From positions 1 through 64,000 of the forward strand of contig JAKACC010000002.1 of NCBI GenBank assembly GCA_021796515.1: a DNA stretch of 64,000 bases. The letters are read 5' to 3'. The notes below the pieces were generated by a model. That model was not told where the DNA came from. It searched no databases and worked only from the letters and a program-made list of their open reading frames with translations. The DNA comes from an archaeon. GTDB lineage: Archaea > Thermoproteota > Nitrososphaeria > Nitrososphaerales > Gagatemarchaeaceae. The first letter of the stretch is position 1. Each line of letters begins with the position of its first letter. A program made the position numbers and the translations under genes. Positions 10,197-19,739 of this stretch are shown in pieces.

Positions 10197-11016
10197 GATA
10201 GCTCACCGTCGAGTTTGCTTGATAGCTGATGAATACCACTCCTAGTGCAGGAATCGACTGGAAGGGCGCCGAGGGCTGCATCGCAACCCAGGTCCCGCCG
10301 GCGCCCTCATATTCGCCTATCACGGTGCAGGACACCTCCACCCTCTGCGCGGACCGCAGGTACAACAGGCCGGCTCCCGTCCCCCCGGACACTGCCGAAG
10401 TCCATCCTGTCAGCTGGACGGTGGAGTTGACGGCGAACGTGAAGTTCTCCGCGAACTTTGCGTATATGACTGCGCCCGGCTCTATGGTCGAAACGGTGTC
10501 CTGGTTGATGATTACCACAGAGCTGGCTCCGCTCTCGACCGGGGTTATGTCCAGCCTCAGGACGGTGGTGACGCCCGCCCGGAACTCTACGGTCTTCGTG
10601 AAATTGAATCCGGTGCCTAAAGAGGTCACAGTGAAGTTCCCTTCGGACATGGACGCGAACACTTCCCCCGACGAGTTGGTGACCACCTGAAAGCTCGTAG
10701 GCCTGCCTCGGTTGAACTTGTTGCCCGCTCCGACCTCGGTCAGGATCAGCCGAAGCCCCGCGAGAGGGACGGGAGTGAACTGACCGGTACCTCCCGTCGT
10801 CGGGGTGAAGTTCCCTGACGGTAGTCCTGTACTCTCCGCTATGGCCAAGAGGTAAGGGGAGGTAGTAATGGGAGGATTCGGCGCCGGGGATGAAGCCTGC
10901 CCCCCTGCCCCTCCAGATGCGCTGCCGAGCCCTGCCCCGCCGAAGACAAGGCCGAGCAGAAGGCTCGTGATCAGAAGAAGCGGAATGAGCATACCCGTGG
11001 CGAGCCGGGAGTACAC
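10186..11016 (-). CDS. secreted protein, hypothetical
   Basis: Signal/TM MLIPLLLITSLLLGLVFGG; Ser/Thr/Gly-rich beta-type ectodomain. Confidence 0.7.
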   Translation of the reverse strand: MYSRLATGMLIPLLLITSLLLGLVFGGAGLGSASGGAGGQASSPAPNPPITTSPYLLAIAESTGLPSGNFTPTTGGTGQFTPVPLAGLRLILTEVGAGNKFNRGRPTSFQVVTNSSGEVFASMSEGNFTVTSLGTGFNFTKTVEFRAGVTTVLRLDITPVESGASSVVIINQDTVSTIEPGAVIYAKFAENFTFAVNSTVQLTGWTSAVSGGTGAGLLYLRSAQRVEVSCTVIGEYEGAGGTWVAMQPSAPFQSIPALGVVFISYQANSTVSYLAD

Positions 11017-11281
11017 TTCATCATAATTGAGCCGTGGGACATGCTAAAAGCATTGTTAACAGAAATCGGTCCCATGCTGGGGGCCGAGCCGGTTGGGCGC
11101 TTGGCACAACTGGCGGTCGAGAGCCCTCGTCGCCTGCAGCCGGCAGCCTGATGGGTGTAACTGACGGACGGGGAGCCGTCATGCTCTCTGGTCGGCTCGC
11201 GACTACGGGTTCTAGGGCCCTTTTCAAATGCCGCCGTCGGCGTTCACATCAGATGATTCCCCGCGCCTCGGCTGCAGGCCG

Positions 11282-12769
11282 CTAGTTGATGGGGAACGCC
11301 CACTTCTTCCCTTTCGAATACTCCAGGACCTGGATGCTCTTAGTCTCGTAGTAGTGGTCCAGGCCTTCTAAGCCGAGCTCCCTCCCGAAGCCGCTCTGCT
11401 TGAACCCCCCGAACGGGACTTCGGCCCTAGCTATGGGTGGGGAGTTGACCCAGGTGGTGCCGGCCTGTATCCGCTCGGCGGCGTGGTACGCTTTCTCCAG
11501 GTCCTTCGTCCAGACTGACGACCCGAGGCCGTATAGGGTGTCGTTAGCCCTCTCCAGCGCCTCGTCGAGGTCCTTCACCACGAAGATGGGAAGAGCAGGT
11601 CCGAAGCACTCCTCCTTTGCGATCTTGGAGTCGTAGTCTACTCCCGTGAGCACCACCGGGGAGAGGAAGTTCCCGTGAGAGAGTTCATTGCCCGCAGGCC
11701 TCCCCCCTCGCACCAGTTCCTTGGCGCCCCTGTTCTCGGCATCCTCGACCATCGACTCCACCTTCTCCCTCTGCTCTGCGGTGTGGACCGGTCCCATGTG
11801 GGTGGATTTCTCCATCCCGTTCCCGATCCTTATCGTCCTGACCTTCTCTGCGAACATCTTTACGAACTGCTCCGCTATGGACTCGAACAGGAAGAGCCTC
11901 TTGACGGAGGTGCACGACTGACCGCAGTTCCTGAACCTCCCCCACGCCGCCCCTTCAACGGCGAGTTCTATGTCCGCGTCGTCGCAGACTATCATCGGGT
12001 CGGAGCCTCCCAGCTCGAGGGTGAGCCGCTTGATCGACTTCGCCGACCCTTCCATGATCCTCTTCCCGGTCCCGGTCTCTCCTGTGAACGCGATCTTGGC
12101 GACTTTGGGGTTGTCGAGGAGCTCCTCCCCAACCACCGCGCCGGGTCCCGTGACCACGTTGACCGCCCCCGGAGTCAGCCCCGCCTTCACCATCAGGCTG
12201 CCGACCTTGATGTCAGTGATCGGGGTGGTGCTGGCCGGTTTGACCACGAACGTGTTCCCTGCCGCGAGCCCGGGGGCGACCTTCCACCCCATCAGCGACA
12301 CTGGGAAGTTCCAGGGGAGGATTGCCCCCACGACGCCCAACGGCCTCTTGGTGACTATGAAGAACCCCTCTCCGGTTGAGAACGGGTTGTGCGCCCCCCG
12401 TTCGCGCCCTATCAGCCCTGCGTAGTACTCGCAGGTGTTCGCGAAGGAGCTTATCTCACCCTTGGCCTCTCCTAGAGGCTTCCCCTGCTCCATCGTGAGC
12501 GTGGCTCCCAGGTCCTCGACGCTCGCCCTCACGAGCTCAGCGGTCTTCAGAAGGACCCTGGAGCGCTCTATGCTCGGCTTCTCGGACCAGACCTTGAAGG
12601 CGTCGGCGGCGGCGTCGATCGCCCTTCTGGCATCTTCCCTGGTCCCCTTGGGGACCGTGTCCACCGCATCTCCGGTCGCAGGGTTCGCGACCCGTATGAC
12701 GTCGGCGCCTTGGGCGTCCTCCAGCTGCCCTTGGATGAGCATCTTCATGGAGTCTCTGCCCTCAGACAA
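11282..12769 (-). CDS. aldehyde dehydrogenase (succinate-semialdehyde dehydrogenase-like)
   Basis: LELGGSDPMIVCDDADIELA; NCGQSCTSVKRLF; PFGGFKQSGFGRELG. Confidence 0.95.
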   Translation of the reverse strand: MSEGRDSMKMLIQGQLEDAQGADVIRVANPATGDAVDTVPKGTREDARRAIDAAADAFKVWSEKPSIERSRVLLKTAELVRASVEDLGATLTMEQGKPLGEAKGEISSFANTCEYYAGLIGRERGAHNPFSTGEGFFIVTKRPLGVVGAILPWNFPVSLMGWKVAPGLAAGNTFVVKPASTTPITDIKVGSLMVKAGLTPGAVNVVTGPGAVVGEELLDNPKVAKIAFTGETGTGKRIMEGSAKSIKRLTLELGGSDPMIVCDDADIELAVEGAAWGRFRNCGQSCTSVKRLFLFESIAEQFVKMFAEKVRTIRIGNGMEKSTHMGPVHTAEQREKVESMVEDAENRGAKELVRGGRPAGNELSHGNFLSPVVLTGVDYDSKIAKEECFGPALPIFVVKDLDEALERANDTLYGLGSSVWTKDLEKAYHAAERIQAGTTWVNSPPIARAEVPFGGFKQSGFGRELGLEGLDHYYETKSIQVLEYSKGKKWAFPIN

Positions 12770-12797
12770 GCCGCCGACCCGTATAAGACTTGCCTGT

Positions 12798-13946
12798 TCA
12801 GGACCTGAGGTCCCCTTCCCACATCCTCCTGTAGAGCCCGGCCATGCTCTTGGCGTCGAAGACGAGCGGGCTGTTCGGCCTCGGATACATCGTCACGCAC
12901 TCCTCGGCAAGCGCGGCGAGGTCCCCCTCCGCGACCCCGACCTCTTTCAGGGTTGTCGGGACCTTGAGATGAGCGGCGATCCCCCTCGCCCTCTCTCCGA
13001 CGGCCAGACCGACGTCGGCTGGGTCCCCGTCGGGGTCGACCCCGAACGCCTCAGCCAGGCGGCCTATCTTCGGGGCGCATGCGACCGCGTAGTTCGAGAT
13101 CATGTACGGGAGAGGGACGCCGCACGACACCCCGTGGGGCAGCCTGAACCGCGTCGCGATCGTATACCCTATCGAGTGGCCGTAGACCATCCTGGCCTGG
13201 AGGGCGATCCCTCCCATCAGCGCAGCCGCGCTCATCGCCTCCCTCGCCTTCCTGTCTCCTCCCGAGTCGAAGGCCGTCTCCAAGTTCGCCACGATCAGCC
13301 TGATTCCCTCCAGGGCCGCAGAGTCCGTAATGGGGCTGGCGGCTGAGGAGAGGTATGCTTCCACGTTGTGACAGAGGGCGTCCATCCCGGTAGCCGCAGT
13401 CACCCCGGGGGGCATGGACATCGTCAGCTCCGGGTCTACCACGGCGGCTGAAGGGAGGAGGAGAGAGCTGTTGATCCACTGCTTGTGCCCGTCCACGGTC
13501 ACCATGGAGGTCACCGTCAGCTCGGCGCCCGTCCCCGCGGTCGTCGGGACCATGATCGAAGGGAGGGGCTTCTTCGTGAACAGGTTGTTCCCTACGAAGG
13601 ACTTCGCTGGTCCCGGGTTGGTGGCGAGCCCCGATGCGACCTTCGCCATGTCCATCGAGCTCCCTCCGCCGACCCCGATCACAATGTCGTATCCGGCCGC
13701 CCTGACCCTGTCCGCGACCGCCTGAGCCACCTCTATCCTCGGCTCGGCCTCCACTTCGTCGAACAGTTCGCAGCTGACCCCCTTGAGGCTCTCCTCTACC
13801 CTGCCCGCTATCCCGGTCTTGACCATCACCCTGTCGGTCACCAGCAGCGCCCTGGTCCCGCCGAGCGCCTTGGCCTCTGCACCGATCTCATCCAGGGCTC
13901 CGAACCCGAACGCCAGCTTAGTGGGGAGGAAGTAGTGAAACTTCAA
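12798..13946 (-). CDS. iron-containing alcohol dehydrogenase
   Basis: GVGGGSSMDMAK; PTTAGTGAELT; GMDALCHNVEAYLS; YGHSIGYTIATRFRLPHG. Confidence 0.95.
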   Translation of the reverse strand: MKFHYFLPTKLAFGFGALDEIGAEAKALGGTRALLVTDRVMVKTGIAGRVEESLKGVSCELFDEVEAEPRIEVAQAVADRVRAAGYDIVIGVGGGSSMDMAKVASGLATNPGPAKSFVGNNLFTKKPLPSIMVPTTAGTGAELTVTSMVTVDGHKQWINSSLLLPSAAVVDPELTMSMPPGVTAATGMDALCHNVEAYLSSAASPITDSAALEGIRLIVANLETAFDSGGDRKAREAMSAAALMGGIALQARMVYGHSIGYTIATRFRLPHGVSCGVPLPYMISNYAVACAPKIGRLAEAFGVDPDGDPADVGLAVGERARGIAAHLKVPTTLKEVGVAEGDLAALAEECVTMYPRPNSPLVFDAKSMAGLYRRMWEGDLRS

Positions 13947-13999
13947 CGGGCGGAGAAGGTAGGACGCCTTTTTAACTGATACCGGGCTCCGACGGAGAG

Positions 14000-15208
14000 T
14001 TGCACCTCGATTCGAACCAGGAGAACCTCCTCCGAGGAGAGGGGGGCGAAGCGAGGCAGTTCGCCATGGAGATTGTCACCAAGGTCGGGGATGCAGTCGG
14101 GGCGAGCTCCCTGGTCCCGATAAAGTCAGCCCACGTCCTCGCGCACTACAGCAGCCTGCACGACGCGGGCGTGGACGTCCTCGAAAGGTTCGCCGAGTCA
14201 GGAGGGAGGTTCGCCGTCCCCACCTCGGTCGACCCGGCAAGCATCGACCTCCAGAACTGGAAGAGCTTCGGGATCCCGGAAGAGTACGCCCGGAAGCAGT
14301 TCCGCCTCTGCGACGCGTACGGCAGGTTGGGAGGGATGCGGTGCTGGAGCTGTGTCCCGTATCAGGTCTGCAACTTCCCCAAGCAAGGGGAAGCCGTCGC
14401 GTGGGCCGAATCCAGTGCCGTCGTCTTCGCCAACTCGGTCTTGGGGTGCAGGTCAAACAAGATCACGGCCGGGATGGACGTCGCCTGCGCCGTGCTGGGG
14501 ATGACCCCAAGCTTCGGCATGCTGGAAGATGAGGGGCGGAGGGCGAGTGTCGCGTTCCGGGTCGGGTTCGACTGGCTCTCGGAGCTGGACTACCGGTCCC
14601 TAGGGTACTTCGTGGGCAAGAGCTCGGGGTCGAGGGTCTCCGTCCTGGAAGGGCTCCCTCCCACGGTCACCTCCGACGACCTCAAGCACCTGGGGGCCGC
14701 GGCCGCTTCCGCCGGCCCTGTCACCATGATACACTATCCAGGGATCACCCCGGGGTCGCCCACTCTCGCGGCCGCGTCCGGGGGGGAAAAGGTCGAGGAG
14801 GTGGAGGTCACGCGGAGGGACCTGGACGAGGTGAGGGCGGACCTCGACCAGACCGAAGAAGCCCCGGACCTCGTCGCGCTCGGCGTGCCTCACCTATCCG
14901 CCAACGAGCTCGGGGCCCTCGCCAATCTTCTCGAAGGGAAAAAGCTGAAGGCAGGGACGAAGATGTACCTGTACACCTCCTCCCACGCCTACGACATGGC
15001 GGCGAGGACCGGGATCGCTAGCACGATCGAGGCGTCTGGGGCCCGCATCACCCACAGCACGGACGCGGAGATCTCGCCCCTGAAGGCGCTCGGCTTCGAG
15101 GTGGTCATGACCAACTCGGCCAAGCTCGCGGAGATCATCTCCTCTGAGGGGGAGGTCAGAATGCGCTACGCCTCGCAGAAGGAGATAGTCGAGCGGGTGA
15201 CAGGGTGA
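14000..15208 (+). CDS. aconitase X large subunit (archaeal phosphomevalonate dehydratase large subunit)
   Basis: VPIKSAHVLAHYSSLHDAG, CWSCVPYQVCNFPKQGE, ANSVLGCRSNKI, followed by DUF126 small subunit. Confidence 0.9.
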   Translation: MHLDSNQENLLRGEGGEARQFAMEIVTKVGDAVGASSLVPIKSAHVLAHYSSLHDAGVDVLERFAESGGRFAVPTSVDPASIDLQNWKSFGIPEEYARKQFRLCDAYGRLGGMRCWSCVPYQVCNFPKQGEAVAWAESSAVVFANSVLGCRSNKITAGMDVACAVLGMTPSFGMLEDEGRRASVAFRVGFDWLSELDYRSLGYFVGKSSGSRVSVLEGLPPTVTSDDLKHLGAAAASAGPVTMIHYPGITPGSPTLAAASGGEKVEEVEVTRRDLDEVRADLDQTEEAPDLVALGVPHLSANELGALANLLEGKKLKAGTKMYLYTSSHAYDMAARTGIASTIEASGARITHSTDAEISPLKALGFEVVMTNSAKLAEIISSEGEVRMRYASQKEIVERVTG

Positions 15209-15633
15209 CAGAGTCGAGTTTCAAGGGAAGGGGGCTGATCTCCGGGAAGGCGGAAGGACCCGCCCTGCTCTCGCTGAAGGCCTTCACGTTCGCCCACGGG
15301 GTCGACCCATCCACCGGGGTCGTGACCGATGTGAGGAGCGACATCAGAGGGTCCAACGTCAGGGGTCGGGTCCTGTTCTACCCGTTCGGGAAGGGGTCCA
15401 CGACCGCCTCTGCCTGGTTCCTCGAAACTGTGCGCATGGGCAACTCGCCTTCCGCCATAGTCACCGAGGGGGTGGACCTGTCTGCGGTGATAGGGTCGGT
15501 GATGGCGCGCGAGGTGTACGGCAAGGGGGTCCCCGTCGTATCGGGGATAGCGAGGGACGCGTACTCGAAGATCGCCGCCGGGTCGAAGGTCAGGGTGGAC
15601 TCGGAGCGGGGCGAGGTGAAGGCCCAGGGTTGA
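15205..15633 (+). CDS. aconitase X swivel/DUF126 small subunit (phosphomevalonate dehydratase small subunit)
   Basis: GKAEGPALLSLKAFTFAHGVDPSTGVVTD...GRVLFYPFGKGSTTASAWFLETVR. Confidence 0.9.
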   Translation: MTESSFKGRGLISGKAEGPALLSLKAFTFAHGVDPSTGVVTDVRSDIRGSNVRGRVLFYPFGKGSTTASAWFLETVRMGNSPSAIVTEGVDLSAVIGSVMAREVYGKGVPVVSGIARDAYSKIAAGSKVRVDSERGEVKAQG

Positions 15634-16409
15634 AGCGGGTCCTCTCAGAGAAGGACCTGTTCCTTTTCGACCTGGACGGGGTCTTCTACAAGGGGAAGGA
15701 GACCAGGGTCAAGATCGGAGGGACCGCCGCCGTAGAGGCCCTCAGGAGGCGAGGGAAGAAGCTCTTCGTCCTTACCAACAACTCGACCGACTCCGCCGAA
15801 ACTGTCTGGTCCCGCCTGGTGGGCACGGGGGTCCCAGTCCGCAGGGAGGAGGTCCTCACGACAACCCTCCTCATGGCCGACTTCCTGCTGGAAAGGTACG
15901 GCAGGGTGGCCTACTTCCTGGTGGGCGAGGAAGGGCTGGAGGAGGAGATGGCCAAGCGCGGCCACGCTCGGGTGAGGGGGGAGACCGCCGACTTCGTGGT
16001 GGTGGGGCTCGACAGGAAGATAACCTATGACAAGCTCGACCACGCCGCAAGGCTCGCCAGGAACGGGGCGAAGATCGTAGCCACCCACGCCTCGCGCCTC
16101 TACATGTACAAGACGGGGCCGGCGGTCGCGACGGGGCCTATCGTGAAGGCCATCGAGTATGCCAGCCGCAGGAGGGCCATGGTCATCGGGAAGCCCTCTC
16201 CGCTGATGTTCGAGATAGCGCTGGGCCGCGCTCACTCCGAGAAGGCCAGGGCGGTCATGGTCGGCGACCAGGTCGACACTGACATAGCCGGCGCTTCGAA
16301 CGCCGGGATCGACTCCGTCCTTGTCAGGAGCGGGGTAGACCAGGACCCCGGGCCCTACAGTGTCTTGGCTACGCTCGACAACGTCGACGACATAGTCCCG
16401 CTCCTCTGA
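15630..16409 (+). CDS. HAD-superfamily phosphatase, NagD-like
   Basis: DLFLFDLDGVFYKG; LTNNSTDS; GKPSPLMFEIAL; VMVGDQVDTDIAGASNAGI. Confidence 0.92.
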   Translation: MKRVLSEKDLFLFDLDGVFYKGKETRVKIGGTAAVEALRRRGKKLFVLTNNSTDSAETVWSRLVGTGVPVRREEVLTTTLLMADFLLERYGRVAYFLVGEEGLEEEMAKRGHARVRGETADFVVVGLDRKITYDKLDHAARLARNGAKIVATHASRLYMYKTGPAVATGPIVKAIEYASRRRAMVIGKPSPLMFEIALGRAHSEKARAVMVGDQVDTDIAGASNAGIDSVLVRSGVDQDPGPYSVLATLDNVDDIVPLL

Positions 16410-16414
16410 CCCGA

Positions 16415-17500
16415 CTACGCCCCGTGCTCCTTCAGGAAACGCTCGTCCACTTCGACCCCCAGGCCGTCCCCCGCAGGGACCTTCACTCTTCCTCCCCTCG
16501 GTTCGGGGAGCCCGCGGACGAGCTCAGTCTGGAGCGGATTGGCGAACGGGTTGAACTCGACCCCGGCCGAGCGGAAGGCCGAGGCGACGTGTATCGATGC
16601 GGCAACGGACACGCCCGAGTTCATCCCTGTCATGGGTGAGAATGATATCCCGCGCGCCGCTGCCTCGCGCGCGACTTCCGCCTCAACCTTCACCCCCCCG
16701 CACCGGCTCACGCTCGGCTCAACCACCCCGACCAGCCCCTCCGCGAGAGGGATGTGGAAGTCCCCGGGGAACCAGCTCTCCCCGGCGCCAATCCTCGTTC
16801 TGGCCCCCTTCAAGGCGCGATAGCCTGCGACGTCGTCTGACAGGACAGGCTCCTCGAACCAGGCCAGGTCCAGGTCGGAGAACGCGTCGCACGCCCTCAG
16901 GGCGGTCGAGGAGTCGTAGGCCCCGTTGGCGTCGGCGACGAGCATCCCGTCCTCCCAAAGGGCCCTGACCCGACGCAGCAATCGGCTGTCCTCTTCTACC
17001 CCGAACCCCACTTTTACTTTGGCTCCTGAAAGCCCTTTGGCCTTCGACGCTGCGACCTGTGTCTCTAGTGGGCCCCTGGACTCGAACAGTGAGCCGGCAA
17101 AGGCTGGGACCTCCCCCGCCGCTCGCCCTGACAGGATGCGTCCCAGCGGCTTGCGCTCGAGCTTTCCCCGGCAGTCGTGGAGAGCGATGTCTATCCCGCT
17201 GAGTGCCTCGACGTCCGTCCCCCTGGTGTGCCCCCTGATTCGGAGCTCCCGCCAGACGGCTTCCCACGCCGACCCTTCTCCGTCCCACTCCTTCCCTTCG
17301 ACGGTCTTCCCGAAGTACCTCACCAGCAGCGCCGTGGCACCCGGGTCGAACCTCGTCATGGCCTCCCCCCACCCCTGCACCCCGTCCACTTCAGCCCTGA
17401 CCATGACCGCCTGATATGAGGCGTAGCTGAACGTCCCTCCCTTCAGCCTCTCTTCGGCTTTGACCCGGACGGGGAACGCTTCTACCGACCTGACCCTCAT
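16415..17500 (-). CDS. enolase-superfamily (mandelate racemase/muconate lactonizing-type) enzyme
   Basis: KVKVGFGVEED, VADANGAYD, WFEEPV, GAGESWFP, EPSVSRCGGV. Confidence 0.88.
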   Translation of the reverse strand: MRVRSVEAFPVRVKAEERLKGGTFSYASYQAVMVRAEVDGVQGWGEAMTRFDPGATALLVRYFGKTVEGKEWDGEGSAWEAVWRELRIRGHTRGTDVEALSGIDIALHDCRGKLERKPLGRILSGRAAGEVPAFAGSLFESRGPLETQVAASKAKGLSGAKVKVGFGVEEDSRLLRRVRALWEDGMLVADANGAYDSSTALRACDAFSDLDLAWFEEPVLSDDVAGYRALKGARTRIGAGESWFPGDFHIPLAEGLVGVVEPSVSRCGGVKVEAEVAREAAARGISFSPMTGMNSGVSVAASIHVASAFRSAGVEFNPFANPLQTELVRGLPEPRGGRVKVPAGDGLGVEVDERFLKEHGA

Positions 17501-17555
17501 CCCGCCTCCGCGGCCGGTGCAACCTTAAATTGGTTGGCTGCGGCTTTCGCCATGT

Positions 17556-17969
17556 TTGCAGCACCCTGCTTCAAGAGGTCTGGCCAAGTGCGCCGTTTGC
17601 GGCGCTCCCGAGCCGCAGGCAGGGACCTTCCCGATGGTGGTCGGGGTAGGGAAGGTCTGCATCGCCGACGGGATGACGAAGGTGAAGTGCGAATCCTGCG
17701 GGGAGGAGGTGAAGCGCATCACATCTGCGAAGCTTCAGGGGAGGACGGTCTGCCTGGCTGACTACATGAAGGGGGTCGAGAAGTTCAGGCAGCACATCGT
17801 GCAGAGCTTCGACGAGGATGCCGAGCCTGCCGCTTCGATACTCAGGCGCGCCTACATGGAGGCCCCGGAGGGGTACACGCTGCTGGCAGTCCGCAGGGGG
17901 AGGAACAGCACGCACCTTTGGGAGGCCGAGTACGAGAAGACCGAGATCTTCCAGATGAGATGCAGTTAA
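17556..17969 (+). CDS. hypothetical protein with paired CxxC motifs
   Basis: CAVCGAPE...CESCGEEV; start codon uncertain. Confidence 0.65.
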   Translation: MQHPASRGLAKCAVCGAPEPQAGTFPMVVGVGKVCIADGMTKVKCESCGEEVKRITSAKLQGRTVCLADYMKGVEKFRQHIVQSFDEDAEPAASILRRAYMEAPEGYTLLAVRRGRNSTHLWEAEYEKTEIFQMRCS

Positions 17970-18038
17970 GCGCCAGAGCAACAACTCTACACACTTTTCC
18001 TTAAACCGAGCCGCGCCCCGTCACACGACGTAACTCCA

Positions 18039-18362
18039 TTGGCCAACGAAGAGATGGTGGTACTCAACAGGCTCCTCCGGGAGATAGAGGACTTGAAGCT
18101 GGGGCTTGACCCGAACGTCCTCGAGGGATGGTATCAGAAGATAGCCAGCGACGCCAGGGCCGAGGCTCCGAGGCATCTCACGGAGTCCATAGACGTGGTC
18201 CAGGACCCCATCCTCCCGATGAAGTTCGAGTTCAAGACTTCGAGGCGCGCCATCAGGTACGTGACCGAAGCCATCGACCGAAACCTCGACGGGATGCCTC
18301 TGGCGACACGGCTGTACTTCCAGAAACTGTCCGAGCTCATCCAGGCCGAAGCTCTGCGCTAG
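18039..18362 (+). CDS. hypothetical protein
   Basis: 107-aa ORF with charged helical composition. Confidence 0.65.
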   Translation: MANEEMVVLNRLLREIEDLKLGLDPNVLEGWYQKIASDARAEAPRHLTESIDVVQDPILPMKFEFKTSRRAIRYVTEAIDRNLDGMPLATRLYFQKLSELIQAEALR

Positions 18363-19330
18363 CCTGCCAGCACGGTCACGACCCCGACCATCCAGGGGTG
18401 GAGCTGACAGTGGTACACGTAGACTCCGGGGACCGTGAAGGTGTAGGTGTAGCTGTCTCCTGTGTTAAGGTACCCCGAGCTGAAGGGAGGCACCCCAGCT
18501 GGCACCGTGGACGAGGTGACGGTGTGGATCGACAGGTCGTTGTTCGTCCAGGTGACCGTGTTGTTGACGCCGATCACGACGGTGATGTTGTCAGGGGTGA
18601 AGCCGGTGTTTGGATAGTCCACCGCCCCCTGCGCGATGCTCACCGACACGGGGGCCAGAGCAGCGCCTCCTGATGTCAGCGTGGTCGTGGCCCTGGTGTA
18701 GGCTTCGTTCGGGAGGACCACGAGGTACCCTATCATTCCGACCTGCGCGTGATAGGTGCAGACGAACTCGTAGATCCCGGCGTACCTCGCAACGAACGAG
18801 TACCTGGCGCTCACGTTGCCAGGAGTCCCTGTCACCACCGCCCCGGGCGAGTTGTTGGTCGCCGGCGTGGTGAACGTCTGCCCGGTGAGGTCGTTGATGA
18901 GCCCGGGGACCGTGGCGTTCACGATGATGTTGTAGGGCGGCCCGATCACAAAGTCGTGGGCCACTGTATCGTTGTCTATCAGCGTGAGCTTCACTGTGTC
19001 TCCCTGGTTGACTATGATGAAAGCCGGGTTGAACCTGTCCTGATGGGCAGAGGGGGAAAGGTACCACGTCTCCCTCACCGTCCTTATGGCCGGCGGCTGG
19101 TCCATCACGGGGAAGCTTATGTTCGCGCCTGCTCCCGACGCGAGCTGGGAAGCCAGCAGTTTGAGCTGCGACTGCATCGAAGAGATCTGCTGCTCCTGCG
19201 CGCTGAGCTGGTCAGCCGAGGACTGCGTAGACGTCACGTATGCGGCGGCTACGGCCGCGAGCCCGACAAGGAGGAGGACGCTCAGGCCGCCTGCCGTGGT
19301 CAGGCCCCTCCTCGTGGATCTGTCGTTCAC
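18359..19330 (-). CDS. membrane-anchored protein with two cupredoxin domains
   Basis: GTG start at 19330 gives an N-terminal TM; copper loops CTYHAQVGM and CQLHPWM, preceded by AHDFVIG and IHTVTS. Confidence 0.88.
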   Translation of the reverse strand: MNDRSTRRGLTTAGGLSVLLLVGLAAVAAAYVTSTQSSADQLSAQEQQISSMQSQLKLLASQLASGAGANISFPVMDQPPAIRTVRETWYLSPSAHQDRFNPAFIIVNQGDTVKLTLIDNDTVAHDFVIGPPYNIIVNATVPGLINDLTGQTFTTPATNNSPGAVVTGTPGNVSARYSFVARYAGIYEFVCTYHAQVGMIGYLVVLPNEAYTRATTTLTSGGAALAPVSVSIAQGAVDYPNTGFTPDNITVVIGVNNTVTWTNNDLSIHTVTSSTVPAGVPPFSSGYLNTGDSYTYTFTVPGVYVYHCQLHPWMVGVVTVLAG

Positions 19331-19397
19331 GTGCAGATGTCCGGGGCGCAGGTATGACTTAAACCAGGCGGCCCGCGGCGTCCGGCGCCTCTGTCGG

Positions 19398-19739
19398 CTA
19401 GTTGCATGGGGCGCCCGAGCAGGCTGGTTTACCGTTGATGGTCGCCGAGACGACGCGCCCGTCTGGACCAGTCCTCGCCGTGAAGTCGACGACGAACTTC
19501 TTTCCCTCGACGGTACAGGAGGTGAAGAGGACGCCCGCGACCTCGGCACCGCTCTCGGTCGCCCTGACCCGAGTGATCCCAGCCTTCCTGAGTCGCTGGT
19601 TCTGCGGGAGGAATCGCCTCATTCCTCTTGCGATGCGCTTCAGCTGCGCGCCTTCTACTCGCGCGGGGCGGGCCCAGAACTCCCGCTCCTCGCTGTCGAA
19701 GCTCTGCTGGCTGATGGGAGTTCCTGGTTTGCGCGTCAC
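19398..19739 (-). CDS. hypothetical protein
   Basis: GTG at 19739, MTRKPGTPISQQSF...SCTVEGKKFVVDFTARTG. Confidence 0.6.
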   Translation of the reverse strand: MTRKPGTPISQQSFDSEEREFWARPARVEGAQLKRIARGMRRFLPQNQRLRKAGITRVRATESGAEVAGVLFTSCTVEGKKFVVDFTARTGPDGRVVSATINGKPACSGAPCN

